Shown here: positions 38,890 through 51,624 of the stretch, one piece after another
How positions within the stretch are numbered: position 1 is the first letter of the stretch
How the letters are laid out: each line of letters starts with the position of its first letter
Assembly: GCA_018907035.1 (NCBI GenBank)
Contig: JACCIC010000175.1
Coordinates: 886,001-950,000 of the forward strand
Source of the DNA: Sycobia sp. Sy_11
Lineage: Eukaryota > Arthropoda > Insecta > Hymenoptera > Epichrysomallidae
Length of the DNA: 64,000 bases
Direction of reading: 5' to 3'
Position numbers and translations under genes: made by a program
Notes under the pieces: generated by a model
Seen by the model: only the letters and a program-made list of their open reading frames with translations
What the model was told of the DNA's origin: nothing
Database searches by the model: none

Positions 38890-39700
38890 ACGTTTACATA
38901 TCTATCTCCTCTTAATTATGATATAAAGATGCTTTAAATAGTTAGCAAATGATATCCTGCGACTCGAGCGAAAGCATCATTACACCGTTGAATAATGAAC
39001 GACTTAGGTCACACAGAAGCGTGCGCTAAGAACCCGCTTAGATCGAACATCTTTTCGAACAAGTCCCTTCGTTACGTCAGTGACATCAACCTTATAACTT
39101 TTACACAAGTAGTAAAAAAAACAATAATAATAATAGTAGTAGCGCAGCATAAGTACACTTTATTATGTAATAATATTACATTGTCTGGTAAAACAATTTA
39201 TAATTAATTATATCGAAGGGCTAGTGAGCTAGGGTTCGCTTGTGGTCAAAATGTTTGACAATTGACAATCGGCCTAGGCAGCCTCCAATTGATTGATCAA
39301 TACACGCGGAATTCAAATGCGATTTCTCGTTTAAAATGCAGAGAGGATTGGTTATACAGAGGGAGATACACCGAGCCCCTGACAGCACAGCGCGAATAAA
39401 ATTCAATCCGTATACGACCGTCGAAGCGCATATTTCAGTTACTATATAAAACTGTTGGGTAAAATCGACGCCGGCGCGTGGATTCAATTGCTCGCTTGCA
39501 GCGAATGCCCTCTTTTGCGAATGAGATTACGAAATTTACCAAGCGCAAAGCGCGTGTGTATGCATATGTGCAGGATCGAATGAAATTTCATTGGGAGCGC
39601 GTTGCGCCCTGATCGTCGAAAGCAGCGGCCGGATTAAAAATATCAATTATATCTCGATTGGATTTACATCGTTAATATAAGGATATATAGAGAGACACGA
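38890..39700. other. Unassigned sequence with a GC-richer patch
   Basis: GC-richer patch at about 39230-39630 without a credible coding frame or splice signals. Confidence 0.4.
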
Positions 39701-39704
39701 GCGG

Positions 39705-39705
<1 letters not shown>

Positions 39706-39785
<80 letters not shown>
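39706..39785. repeat. Compound (TA)n-(GA)n microsatellite
   Basis: TA run 39706-39754 joined to GA run 39754-39785, the same composite as at 44741. Confidence 0.97.
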
Positions 39786-39787
<2 letters not shown>

Positions 39788-39789
39788 TA

Positions 39790-40610
39790 AAGGTTATTGG
39801 CCAATCTATTGCGTAGAGTGACGGCATTTTGGCATTTTCCATTATCGATGATCAATTTTATTAATTTTGCTCTTAATCGTTTAGTTCATTTATTAGTTCA
39901 ATAATACCCGTGGAACGCGTGTACTTATATTTCGTGCGTAGTTCTAATTTTAGCCGATGAAAGTGAGAATTTACTATTGGACAACGAAAAAAGAATCGAT
40001 CACAAAAATGATTTCGTTGGTGACAGAAGAACGTACTAAAGAAAAACTAATGATAACTATAATTATGTACGTAAGTTAAAAACTTAATGCTAGAACCATT
40101 AGCAATAAATCCATAGTATGTGCAAAAGTAGTTAGAATAAGCCTATTAGTATTCCTCTTGCTCTTGAATACAAAGTTCAATTAAGAACGATCCAGGGGTC
40201 TCTCTCTCTCTCTCTCGATCTCTCTTGGAACAACTACAAGTCGTTTTCTGTGCTCAAAACATTTAAGAAACACAGATATTTATAATATATTAGAATCCAA
40301 TAAAGTTTGACCTGGAGAACAGTTATGAAATATACGACAGTCGAGTGGATTTCTCGGATTGACAGCGTCTATACATATTCACTGAAAAAAAGTCCGTTAT
40401 CGGGTGAATATTTTCTTGTTTTCTACCGCGTAAATTATTTGCTTAAATTGAGAAAGATCTTATAAGAAGGAAGTATTTACTTGCTGCAAAAAAATTCCGC
40501 TTAAATCAAATCACGTACTCTTAAATTTGGTGAATATTTTCTTAATTTAAAAAATTACGTACTCGGTACGAAATAAACAAATATTTACTTGAGATCGGAA
40601 CGTTTTCTTT
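39790..40610. other. AT-rich gene-free stretch
   Basis: Only a short CT run near 40200-40225 stands out. Confidence 0.5.
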
Positions 40611-40615
40611 TTCAG

Positions 40616-40863
40616 TGCACACAAATCCGTTCGCACCCCTTTCTCCAATAGAATTCTTGCAAATCTTAGCACATACGCTGCTTTATACGTTTATCTGGAC
40701 ATCCTTTGAATTTTGTTCCACGTATTGCGCGGGGCATATTAACGGCATTCAACTAGACTTTACAGCCTGGAGGAGATCGGCAGAGATTCCGGTCGCGATT
40801 TATCATCGTCGAGAGCGAGTTTCGGAATCAGGACTGGCGGCCGGATATATTTCCGTTTCGTAA
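40616..40863 (+). CDS. Candidate exon of unknown gene
   Basis: A pyrimidine-rich acceptor (GTTTTCTTTTTCAG) ends at 40615. The following frame is open from HTNPFAPLSPIEF to a TAA at 40861-40863, 81 codons, in GC-balanced sequence. It includes a hydrophobic stretch (FLQILAHTLLYTFIW). No family was recognised and a minus-strand frame also overlaps, so the acceptor is the main support. Confidence 0.2.
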
Positions 40864-41678
40864 TCTTCAGCACATCCAAAGATCTCTTTGCGCATACGAA
40901 GTTCGCAGATATCTGTTTAACGACCTCGGGAATTCTATAGAATATCATTGGGAGCGTTGCGTAAAACGTCATATTTCTGTGTGTGCACGCGCGCGCGCGT
41001 GCGTGCAGGTATTGCTCCACACACGCAGATGCACAGGTGCATTAAGTAATAGGACGATCGAGCTAATTTCATAAAAATAATTTTGATTTGTCGTTCGTAC
41101 GTATTCAAAGATATCGACGCTCGTAAGGAATTACAACGATTTCCATAAAAAATATATATGTATATCTATATTTCTTCTATGTGGAATTTACATCAATCAT
41201 TTAAGGTGTATAAATAGAGCTAATAGATGCAAATGTGTGAAATGAATAAAGATTAGTCTTCGCGAGTCTATCGAGTGCGTTTATAAAATTTCCAAATATT
41301 CATATTCAAAAAAAAAAAAAAAAATAATAAGACCGGCGATTACGAATATTTCTGCAGTAAGTCCACTGAACCAGTCGTCCATGTATTATTTGTAGAAATT
41401 CGTGAGTTTTAGGAGTTTATAAAAATACTGACATATATGCAAATGACAGTCTTGTTTAAAAAATTGTTGTAATCCATTATATTGCCCACATGTTTAACGA
41501 ATTCTTACGTTAAACTCGTATAAAAATCGCAACGGATCAATAGTAATTTACGTATATGCGTATAAATAGCTATGAAAATCGCGCAAGGCGAGTATTCGAA
41601 TAGTTCGAAATTTTTCCTTACGAATAGATTCAGTCATAATAAGCGTCGAATGAAATTCTGTCGGCCATACAGGCGTCG

Positions 41679-41745
41679 TGGCCCGATCGACTAGAGCGCC
41701 GTCTACTTAAGAAATCAGTACAAGCCCGTTTCGTTCCTATATAGC
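41679..41745 (+). mobile_element. tRNA-derived SINE-like sequence, copy 2
   Basis: TGGCCCGATCGACTAGAGCG (41679-41698) followed 38 bases later by GTTTCGTTCC (41728-41737) mimics A and B boxes of a tRNA promoter. The A-box part is close to the sequence at 38670. Downstream parts of the two loci do not align well. Confidence 0.3.
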
Positions 41746-41895
41746 ATTACGAGTACATATGCATCGAACGTATTATATGTATTACGTAATTTATATACTT
41801 CTTCAATGGCGGGGAGAAAACTTGCGTAGCTGACCACCTTGAACGCCATAGTGTCATTTTCCATTTGATACCTTCCATTTGGACTTTTTTCCTAG

Positions 41896-41919
41896 TATAT
41901 ATATATATATATATATATA
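41896..41919. repeat. (TA)n microsatellite, short
   Basis: About 24 bp, at the left edge of the GC-rich block. Confidence 0.93.
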
Positions 41920-42420
41920 CACACCTGCATATACTAACACCGGCGTAGACGGGCGACTCGGTGTTGAGCGGAGCTCCATGCCGCGCTTACCTGGGCGCCG
42001 CGGCCGCGGGACATATTATGTACGCGGAGGCGACGACACCGGCGTCCTGATGTGGCCTCTATACTGTATCTGCACGTGTACACAGGTACGCAGGAGCTCA
42101 CCTCTATACACGCACGCATTAGTTCTCTTTCTCCCCCCCCCCACCCACCCACCCACCCACCACAAACCCGAGAAAATAATCAATAAAAGAACGAGGCGGC
42201 CCGCGCTCGCGATGCGGTCAGCGTCGGACGCGTGTATTATACGCGGGGGCACGTTATAGCGGCGCGGCTCACTCGCTCTCTCGCTCTAGCGTGCGAGTAC
42301 CGCCTACGTATACAGTTTCTGCGCCCTCCAGTACGCCCTCGCTGGTGTATACGTCTGTACATGGACGATAATGCCGTCCCTCGTAGCAACCCCTCTCCCC
42401 CCAGCCGCCTATCGAGGCTC
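41920..42420. other. GC- and CpG-rich block
   Basis: About 500 bp of GC-rich sequence (for example GGCGCCGCGGCCGCGGG) between two (TA)n tracts. Overlapping Arg-rich frames on both strands have no domain and look composition-driven. May be a promoter-type island. Confidence 0.3.
42133..42161 (-). other. G-quadruplex-forming motif
   Basis: On the minus strand at least five GGG runs separated by single T bases lead into a G10 run. Loops of one base are the arrangement known to give the most stable quadruplexes. Confidence 0.8.
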
Positions 42421-42426
42421 ACTGAC

Positions 42427-42454
42427 CTTTTTCTTTCTTTCTTTCTTTCTTTTT
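42427..42454. repeat. (CTTT)n microsatellite
   Basis: About five to six TTTC units, the clearest tetranucleotide repeat of the window. Confidence 0.92.
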
Positions 42455-42589
42455 GCTTTATTGAATGTATTTAGCCCAAAAGGGTCCGTCCAATCCTTCC
42501 GATATGTAGATACATTGTGTAACGTTCGCCGTACATATACTGATAAAAACGTGAGCCGACGATCTTTTCGATCGATATATGTATATATG

Positions 42590-42593
<4 letters not shown>

Positions 42594-42642
<49 letters not shown>
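42594..42642. repeat. (TA)n microsatellite, ~49 bp
   Basis: Preceded by imperfect GTATATATGTATG units and followed by CACACA. Confidence 0.97.
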
Positions 42643-42650
<8 letters not shown>

Positions 42651-42886
42651 TATGAAATCAATAGTTTCAGAGAGTGAAAAATTATAATATATGACATGTA
42701 TATGGACAACCCTTAAGATAATAAAGAATAATGAGAAAATAAAGGAAAAAAAACTGACGAATGGATCCCTTCCTCTCCCGTAACGCCATATATAGCCGGA
42801 AAGTAAATACCAGTAACCGCGCGCCGAAGTGTGTATATCGGGACCCTACAGTCCTGACCAATGTACAATAATATACACCTATATAA

Positions 42887-42888
<2 letters not shown>

Positions 42889-42934
<46 letters not shown>
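42889..42934. repeat. (TA)n microsatellite, ~46 bp
   Basis: Followed by CGCGTGTATATAGG. Confidence 0.97.
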
Positions 42935-42935
<1 letters not shown>

Positions 42936-43275
42936 GCGTGTATATAGGTATATTATATCTACCTCTGACATCGCCTCGGCGTTCGGCGGTAGGGAGCTGA
43001 TGTAGGTGTACACTAACCAACGATAAAGATCGTTCGTGAGCCGAATTCTTTGTTTTTTTCCTCTCCTTTATACACTTATGCTTCTACCTTTCGGCTCGCC
43101 GCTGTTATTTTTAAGTTTAAGCTCTTTCGTGAAATTTTTTTAGAATAGACACTATATATACATAGCACGAGTGGGCTTCACTGTACACATATATGTATAT
43201 GTATATATAATACCGAAAGTGTATTATGGTAATGAATGATTAGATACAATCAGATGCAGATTGTAGCGATATAGG

Positions 43276-43278
<3 letters not shown>

Positions 43279-43330
<52 letters not shown>
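43279..43330. repeat. (TA)n microsatellite, ~52 bp
   Basis: Flanked by GGTATG and CTACCTACCTGG. Confidence 0.97.
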
Positions 43331-43332
<2 letters not shown>

Positions 43333-43344
43333 ACCTACCTGGAA

Positions 43345-44735
43345 TAAACTCAAGGACTCCGGACGTTTGTAATGTACGTTAAAGGTCGCCGCTGTATTTT
43401 TTATCCTCAGGACCTTAATATATATATATATGTATACATACACGTGCAACCTATTGGAAGTCAAATACCATGCAATGTCACATACACACATAATATTGTC
43501 ATTCATATTTTGATTTCACATATATATAAAACAATCAACCTCACTTTTAACTTGCGTGTATTACACTTCGAAAGAAAATAATCCGATGAATTACACAACT
43601 ATACACGTGTACGCGCGCACGCACAAAGCCGCTGTATACGTATACGGTCGTTTTTGCGCGCTGGTTCTATCAGAAATTATATATTTTCTCATTTTATACG
43701 TATCTTGACCGTTCCACTCGCTCTGCTACTACTCAAATTCTATAATCCAACGAATAATAACTTTTTCCAAAAGCTCTCAGTCATACAATCGGACTTTGGA
43801 TTGAGTCTCTCTTGGCCAGCCCAGGTGACGTTTTCTGCCTAACGGGATCTCCACTTCACCCCCCCCCACCCCGAAACGATTCCACAAAAATACATAAAGA
43901 CAGCGAATTCATGAAATTTTAACGATATTACCGCAGCCATGCTTGTTTACGCGTGCCTATCAAAAGTATACTCAACGATGATTTTATCTCTAAGTAAATA
44001 AATCAATTGCAAATCTGCCGCTAAAATCGAGGCCAATATAATTAAATATTACGAGTTGTTTTCGATCCAATGTCGATATTTCCACTCGGACGATTATATG
44101 ATTTTTTTTCTTTTCATTCAACTTCCAGTATCGCAATTACTTTTATGAATTGATTTGAGGGAAAAGTAAACTTGTAGTTGCATATTTGATTTATAAATTT
44201 TCTTCGACGAAGCGGTTGCAATGTGGGCCTGTATCGTAGGTCGCCATCTGTTATCGCAATAATCCCGCTCTTATGTAAATTTCGAATAATTTCATTGGTC
44301 ACGGATTCGAATTTTGAATTCTGAAAAGAGAAACGGAATATTTAATTTATTATCGAGCGATTTAAAAAGTTCTTCCACGCGTGTATACCGTTCAAAAGTC
44401 ATACCGAACTCATTACACGTGTTTTTGGGCAAATCTGTATAATTTCACAGATTAAATTTAAGCTCCAGCCTATCGTACATGTACTGCCGTATTTTTCAAA
44501 TCAATAGCGTGATATTTGCCGGTTTCACAACGTATCATGACGTTGCGTGTACTTGAATTTTAAAGCACGGTTGTAACGAAATCGCAAAAATATAATTCGT
44601 GAAATACAGTGTAAATTTTGTCCGTGTTCGTGCCAAACCGAGCAAAAAAGGAAGCAAATAATATATTCCATTAAAAGCTCATTGCTCTTATCAAAGTATC
44701 AGCGCATTAGCATAAATGCATTGTAATAATAAATA
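43345..44735. other. AT-rich gene-free stretch
   Basis: Holds a C-rich run at about 43859-43872. No credible gene. Confidence 0.5.
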
Positions 44736-44736
44736 G

Positions 44737-44836
<100 letters not shown>

Positions 44837-45076
44837 CTGCATATATACAGAGTACTTCATGAAACTCAAATCGACTCCCGTGATATAACGTAATAGACTT
44901 CATACGTAAACATTATATATATATTTCTATAATTTTCTTAAAAAAGCTAGGAGATATTCATCACGCTACTATACAAATACACACACGCGCGCGCGTACGC
45001 CAAATGACGTTCGTGATCCCACCTACTATAATAAGCTTTCTACTCGAACGCTTTTTCACATCAAACAACGTTATTA

Positions 45077-45079
<3 letters not shown>

Positions 45080-45132
<53 letters not shown>

Positions 45133-45150
45133 TACACACACATATATATC
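45080..45150. repeat. (TA)n microsatellite with degenerate tail
   Basis: Pure TA to 45125, then CATATATACACACACATATATA. Confidence 0.96.
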
Positions 45151-45358
45151 TATTACGAGGCGTTCAGCGTACAATTTTTCTATTATATCTAATATAATGA
45201 GTAATGGCGAACCATCTGGGGAGGGAGCAATGGGGGGGGGGGTCGAGAAGTTCAGTCGCTAGAAACGACTCGATACAAACGAGTGTATCCAATTCACGAA
45301 ATTATAAACTCGGGCACGCCACCTACGCGCGACCAGGACTCGCACAACTATTCTGTGC

Positions 45359-45361
<3 letters not shown>

Positions 45362-45408
<47 letters not shown>
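45362..45408. repeat. (TA)n microsatellite, ~47 bp
   Basis: Within a GC-richer block (45200-45930) that also holds a G11 run at about 45232. Confidence 0.97.
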
Positions 45409-45411
<3 letters not shown>

Positions 45412-45986
45412 TACATTTACCTGCGATTCCATTTCGTAAAACACGCGCGGATGTGTGCGCCCGCGCACACACACGCACACTGATAATGAACGAACGAGCC
45501 ACCCACCGATTAATATATTAAAACACACTGTGGAGCGTTGTGCGTGTCCGTGTGCGAACTCGCGCGAACGGAGGGAGCTAGTTATATATACATATATATA
45601 TATACATATATACAATGACGACAAGAATAGGACGACAATTGTTGTACGCCCTGCTTATACGATCGCTGTGGGAAAGTTTGGCCGAATTCTAGTTTGCCAT
45701 ATTGCGTACAACATGTAGACATGCGCGCATGCGTATATTATACATAAAGAAGAATTGCGTGTACCGCTACGCTGAGCCGTTACATTATACGAGCGCGACG
45801 CTGGTAATTACCGAGAGTTTTCGACAGTTAGACGTACACACACGCCCCCCCCCCACACACACACACACTATATGCCCGTCCTGCGTTACGTGGACAATTC
45901 TCCGGTCCTCCATTATAAAGCCCGCGAAATAAATTAGCTAAAATTTTTGTCACGTTTTTGAAATTAATTTAACACAAGTTTTATTA

Positions 45987-45989
<3 letters not shown>

Positions 45990-46039
<50 letters not shown>
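45990..46039. repeat. (TA)n microsatellite, ~50 bp
   Basis: At the boundary between the GC-richer block and AT-rich DNA. Confidence 0.97.
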
Positions 46040-46044
<5 letters not shown>

Positions 46045-47040
46045 ATTGTTTTGCATACTCTGTACGGAATCGCAATAATCATGTTTTTGCACCAATAAAC
46101 GCTCAGCCGCCTAATATTTTGCAGAGTATGAATTTAATTTATTAATATTATTTTTTAAGACAGTGAAAAAAAAATTTAGCTGATAAGCTGTTATGCAGGT
46201 AAATGATCAATTTATTGATTTAATTTTTATAATGTACATTAGACATTCTGCTTCATATTTGCGTAATTGAATCTTCTTCATGAAAACAAGAAAAATCTAA
46301 TAGTGTTCCCATCTGTATATAAGAGAGTCATTATAAACTTGCTGTAAACTACTTGAACGTATGGGTTATAAAAAGAATTGAAGGAAAATTAATATAAACT
46401 AATAAGAAAATAAGAAGCTATTTGCATTAAATTAACACTAAATTAACGTAAAATCCATAATAGTGAACAAATTAATTATTGTCAAGTATCTTATAATGTA
46501 TAGTTTTCTTATAATAACAAATAATTCTTAGGATAATTCTTCTCATATGTAATATTAACATATAATAACGTTTTAAGGACTGTAATCTTTGTAATTATCT
46601 TTACTTTAGTACCGTGTTCAGATCTTGATGATAATAAAACTCTTTTCACCGATTTAATCAAAATTACTGTGAACGATAACTTTGAAATAGTATCATAGAA
46701 ATAAAACTTTTTTTCTCGGTAAATTAATGATCTCTTATTTAACTTTAGGAAAACGGCAAACGAATGTATGGACTCGACCCGTGATCGATTGATGATATAC
46801 GATCACTTTATTACAAATTTATTTAATTAACTATAATCAAAGGATAAAAGATCGAGATGTTAATGTTCCGAAAGTATTAATATGGAATTTTTTTCAGAAT
46901 ATCGAAAAACTAATAGCAGAGAAGCTTGTTGTGCGAACAACAACGATTCTTAAAAAAAAGTATCAATACTAATTTAGCTTTTCGTGGTATTTCAGAGTAC
47001 GAAGATGCTCAAACTCAGTGGATAAATCTATTCAATAAGA
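46040..47040. other. 1 kb AT-rich gene-free stretch
   Basis: Very AT-rich; no open frame of note on either strand. Confidence 0.6.
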
Positions 47041-48060
47041 AGACATAGCGGATATAAACGCGAAGAACAGACGGGGACATTAAGCCAGCTTTACCGCCAT
47101 CGGAGTTAGACCGCCTTCGAGCAGATTACGTCAAATGGGCGTTTCAAATCCAATTTTTCAACTCGATGCATAACGCTGTTCTATATGGACAGATACTGGC
47201 GCTATTTCGGTCCCCCCTTGAAACTCTGCCAGCTCGACAAACGCGCGGCGGGCGCAGTGCTGTGCGCTCGTCGCGCCAATACGAAGCGTAAAGGATTGCC
47301 ATCCGTAGCAGTTGAACGACCTACCGACCGAGTCGTCGTTACCCGGGTCCATACCCGTCCTCTGCGCGGCCGTCTTTTTTGTTTCGCGTCTCAAAACTGG
47401 ACGCGCCATTGCCCGCTGTAGCCTAAAACACCCCATTAATGCAAACGCCACCGCGATGCTACGCCAACGCGACGTTTCGGAAGTTACAGTCGAGGAAGGA
47501 AAAAGCGTCCCGCGCCCTTTGCTTCACGACGACGAGCGACCAGGTCGAAGTTTCGTCGACCCCCGCGATATCGTTGCTTTGTATGCGACCTTGCTGTACA
47601 TCGTAAATTTTTCTCTCTTCAGGTTAAGCGATCCTGTAGCCCTCGAGGCATCGAGCAACGACTCGCGCGCCAATGACGCGACGAGTGCGTACACCGGCGG
47701 GCGTGCCCCATAGGTCGTGGTCGGGGCTCCGGGAAAAAGAATTCCTCGTCCCAGCGTAATTCGTCGCGTCGTCGGTTAAATTTTCCGCCCCCCCCCTCCT
47801 TTGTCATTGCTTGGCTGGAATCGCGCGGGGTAGGGCGAGGGGAGAAAAGCCCCGCGATGCGTGACTCTCGGCCCTTTTCAGAAGGCTTCTCGCGTTTACT
47901 ATGTTTCTTTCGCGTTGCTTTACTTTTCTCACTTGTCCCCCGACGCGCGTAGCGCGTGTTCTGCTATTGCTGTGTTTTCTATTTTTTTCCGGTTCTTGGA
48001 TCGAATAAAACAATTTTTTGTTATTCGCCATTATAAACATCGTTTTCATTTCGGACACGT
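47040..48060. promoter_or_regulatory. Largest CpG-rich island of the window
   Basis: About 1 kb of CpG-rich sequence with abrupt borders against AT-rich DNA. A 133-codon plus-strand frame (47312-47713) starts only at a TTG, spans a likely acceptor (TTTTTCTCTCTTCAG at about 47622) and has no known motif; overlapping minus frames are equally open. It may be a promoter plus first exon(s) of a gene reaching beyond the window, but strand and exon limits cannot be set. Confidence 0.3.
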
Positions 48061-48945
48061 TATATGTAAATATACCCTATAGGTTTTTCGTTTTTTTAAT
48101 GATGCAATTATAATTTTGACGATCATCGATCATTATACTATTTCAAGGTACGTATCGATGTACGATGTTGCCAGTGGAATAATTAAAAGAATAAATTTCA
48201 TTATTAAAGTTCCGGTGAATTGTATGTTATCCCTTTCAAGTATAAAGAATTATTTAGCCAGTATTTTAACGCATGAAAGATCAATTTCATTAATGGATTA
48301 AAGATCTGAAACCTTATCGGTCTCTTTATATTCGGTGACTTTCTGACAATGCTCTAGCTCTTTTACACGTATATTCAAAATTGTTTCCTCTGGCCCCTGT
48401 CTGTTTCTCTCGTTTGTCGTCCTCTCTCTTTTCTCTGTCTCTGTTCTACCCCATCTCTTTTATCCCCACTGTCTATCTACCGTGACCGTTTTTTGCTCAT
48501 TCGCAAAGCCCTCCTGGCTAAGAAGAAATGAAGAAACTTACCAATTGTTCCGGATGATCACTAAAGCTACAAGAAAAAAAATGAAAAAAAAAACACACAA
48601 TGGTGCTGCTGGACCATTTTCCCGGCCCATCGCCGTTCGTTCCAAGCGACCAGATACGAAAAAAAGGGGAGAAAACGCGCGGCGGCTTTTAAGAGGGAGA
48701 AGGAAAAAAAATAGCAAGAGGAACAATAGCACGCGAGGTCGGTATATTAATGAATTTATCCGGTTGCAAAGGCAAAAGGATGAGAAAGATCGACGCGAAG
48801 TCGATGTGTAGGGCATCTAATGGATTTGGCAAAACTTTATTATATATAAACAATTGTGGGCGCACAACCTTTATTGTGAATACAGTATAAATATATGTGG
48901 AGAGTGATTTATAATAGATTGAAATCTACGAATTGAAATTTGATT
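48060..48945. other. Mixed sequence, no gene identified
   Basis: AT-rich to 48350, then CT-rich 48380-48480 and a purine-rich block 48500-48800 whose Lys/Arg-rich frame looks composition-driven. Confidence 0.4.
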
Positions 48946-48946
48946 T

Positions 48947-48948
<2 letters not shown>

Positions 48949-49006
<58 letters not shown>
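48949..49006. repeat. (TA)n microsatellite, ~58 bp
   Basis: Pure TA run between TTGATTTTG and AGAAGTC. Confidence 0.97.
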
Positions 49007-49008
<2 letters not shown>

Positions 49009-49809
49009 AAGTCTAATTCCGCTATTTGGTACTCAGATATCAGGACGTGTTTATTGCAATAGTATACCAATGTCTTCGCAAACCAACAGTTTGTACAGCG
49101 TTTATATGGAGCGTTACCAATATCTATCCAAGAAAGAATTTAAAAAAATATATGTGATACACTGAAACCAATCCAAGCCGGCGTAAATTTATAGTACGTG
49201 AATGGCAATTCTAAGACAACTTTCATTATTAAAGGCAAGAAAAGTGTCGTATCAAAAGTAACCGGGTCGGTTAGCTTTTCAACTGCTGTTGCAGACAAGC
49301 GTTCAAATATCACAGACCAGTCATAAAACGTCAATTGGTCTCGGGAAGCGATGAAAACTAATACTAAAATCATCTAGAATTCTGAAACGTTTTGCCATCT
49401 AAAGAATTACTGAACAGTAGTCCTTTTCGACAGTTTTTACAACGTACAATCTGGAATCTGCTACTTTCGCAGAAATTATTTTACAATTGAAAATACCTAA
49501 ATACAACGATATTACTTTTCTAGTCCAGGCCGTGCTTTGTCTTATACGAATTTCCAATTTCGCCAATATTTCCAATATCGGGTCGTGGCATCGATTTGAA
49601 TTACCGATAATTTTGACTAGTGGACTACCCATCAATCGTCGAATGGCTCATGCCATAGCATTTTATTGTATATTTTTTTACGGCACGTCACTTTTCAAAC
49701 GTCAGTTTTCGACGAGAGAAAAACAGCCGAACGCGGCATATGCTGAAATTCAACAATCATCGTGCCTTCTCGCACCGATGCGCCGTGTAAAATATCCTCT
49801 TACCCTACT

Positions 49810-49810
<1 letters not shown>
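49007..49810. other. Gene-free stretch with overlapping short frames
   Basis: Frames at 49140-49373 (-) and 49487-49933 (+) have no recognised motif; the plus frame is extended by the (TA)n at its end. Confidence 0.4.

Positions 49811-49813
<3 letters not shown>

Positions 49814-49868
<55 letters not shown>
49814..49868. repeat. (TA)n microsatellite, ~55 bp
   Basis: Pure TA run followed by CGTAAACCGC. Confidence 0.97.
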
Positions 49869-49869
<1 letters not shown>

Positions 49870-49870
<1 letters not shown>

Positions 49871-51620
49871 GTAAACCGCACAACAAGGACTCCTGGACGC
49901 TACAGAAAGATACTTGGTGCTATATATTATTAAACATTATACGGGAAAAAAGTTAGGGAGAGAGGATTCGCCGCGTGGGTACGATGGGCGCAACAAAAAA
50001 ATAACCGCGCCAGCTCCGCCGACTGTGTATTATAGAGAATCCGCGGGTTTCCGGTCGCTCGCGCGCGCGTGCTCACACACACTCTTTGGACCTCGCCGCT
50101 TGTAATACACCACGACCTTCCGACTTCTCCCGACGATGTTCTTATTGTTTTTCGCTTCTTTTCCTCTCCTTTCATTTCTTTTCTTTTTTTTTCTTTTTCT
50201 TTGGACAAACGATCTTTGCAGTCTGGGGTTGGGCGATTACCGAGGCGATTACGCTACTTCTGCTGCTTGTAGATATATATGTATATATACCATGTACATC
50301 TCCTTTGAAGTTTGCAATTGGCATCGAAGTTAATGAGAAAAGCGGGGAGAGCGTGCGAAACGGGGTTTACGAGCTTTTGCGAACGGAATATAATTTTCAA
50401 CGAGTTTCGGACAGCCTAATTATGGCCAATTTAATAAAACTACATATACTGTAATTTTTGGGAAATCCGAAGAGATAGATATTCGACGAGTGTTTGGACA
50501 AAAAGCAGAGGGGCGACCCAATCCGTTTTCCTTGATTTTTGATCTTTTTAAGATCTTAGCTTTCGAAGGAAGCTGGATTTTCAATGCTAATGTACGAGAA
50601 CCGTCAAGACACGCAGATACAGTTGGAAATAATAATTGTCCCTGCTGATTATATGTATCTCTGTTTAAGAGATTCAAATGACTTTGAAGATTATGATATG
50701 TCTGGACCATCGCTTTTGACATCTCCCAACAAAAAAAAAAAGTTGAAAAATCTTAAGCTCATTACGAGCCAGATGATACGAGGATTTACTTTACAACTCT
50801 AACTCGAAGTAACCGTAATTTCAGAATTTTTCTAACCCTTAGTGATTCTCGTAGCTTTTTGAGGTAGTTTTTAGCAATTGCGCTTTTAGAATCAAGCAGT
50901 TTTAACGTCGTATTATAATACACTCGAGCTTTGATGATCTCTTTTTGAGCTCATAATTATACATATTATGCCGTGGGATATAGTTTTTAATTCTTGAAAT
51001 CCATTATTTAGAACATGATACTATACGTTGATCGTACGCGCATTTACAATCACGTTTTAACGAACCGAGCGGTCGAAAGGAAACAAAGGATCTCAGAGTC
51101 AACGAATCAAAGATGCAATAAAATGGTTATAAAGCAATGCTGATGGATTTTATCTAGAGTAGTATTTGATAGATTATCTTCATTCACAAATGTAAGATCT
51201 AAGAATATTGTGAGTATATGCTAGACAGAAATATAGCATATTAATGATATTTCTATGCTTGTTTTTATAATCGTTTGATTTGTGCTCGTCTAAAAAGAGA
51301 TCGATGCGCGTTTATAGAAGTATCATCGGCAAGAAGGTTTCATCGGCGATGAAGTTGACACTCGACTCCAGTATAATTTTTACCGACTTTATCAAAATTG
51401 GCAAGACCTTTTTTCTTTCACTATCTTTTCAGTGGCATTATACCTCTCTTTTCCCATATCCAGAGCACGATCATGTGGCGAGTGCATAAAACGTCCCTTC
51501 GTGTCGTACGAGGTGACGTGAATTTCGCACCCGAGCGACTTTAACGGGGCGGCGACGCTGGCTGCTATAAGGATTCGATTTATCGAATTCGTACCCTATT
51601 ACAGCCCAGTGCAGTCGATC
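49870..51620. other. Mixed sequence, no gene identified
   Basis: GC-richer at 49960-50110, then a TTTC/CTTTT-rich tract at 50150-50205. A 72-codon plus frame at 50584-50802 contains SNDFEDYDMSGPSLLTSP and reads like protein but lacks splice signals or known motifs. Confidence 0.35.
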
Positions 51621-51624
51621 CCGG

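Noticed and set aside
42121..42165. (CCCA)n run as a telomere-like repeat
   Set aside because: The insect telomere unit is usually TTAGG/CCTAA, which this is not; a simple repeat is the better reading.
47312..47713. 133-codon plus-strand frame in the CpG-rich island
   Set aside because: It starts at TTG, has no recognisable motif, is overlapped by open minus frames and GC-rich sequence has few stops by chance.
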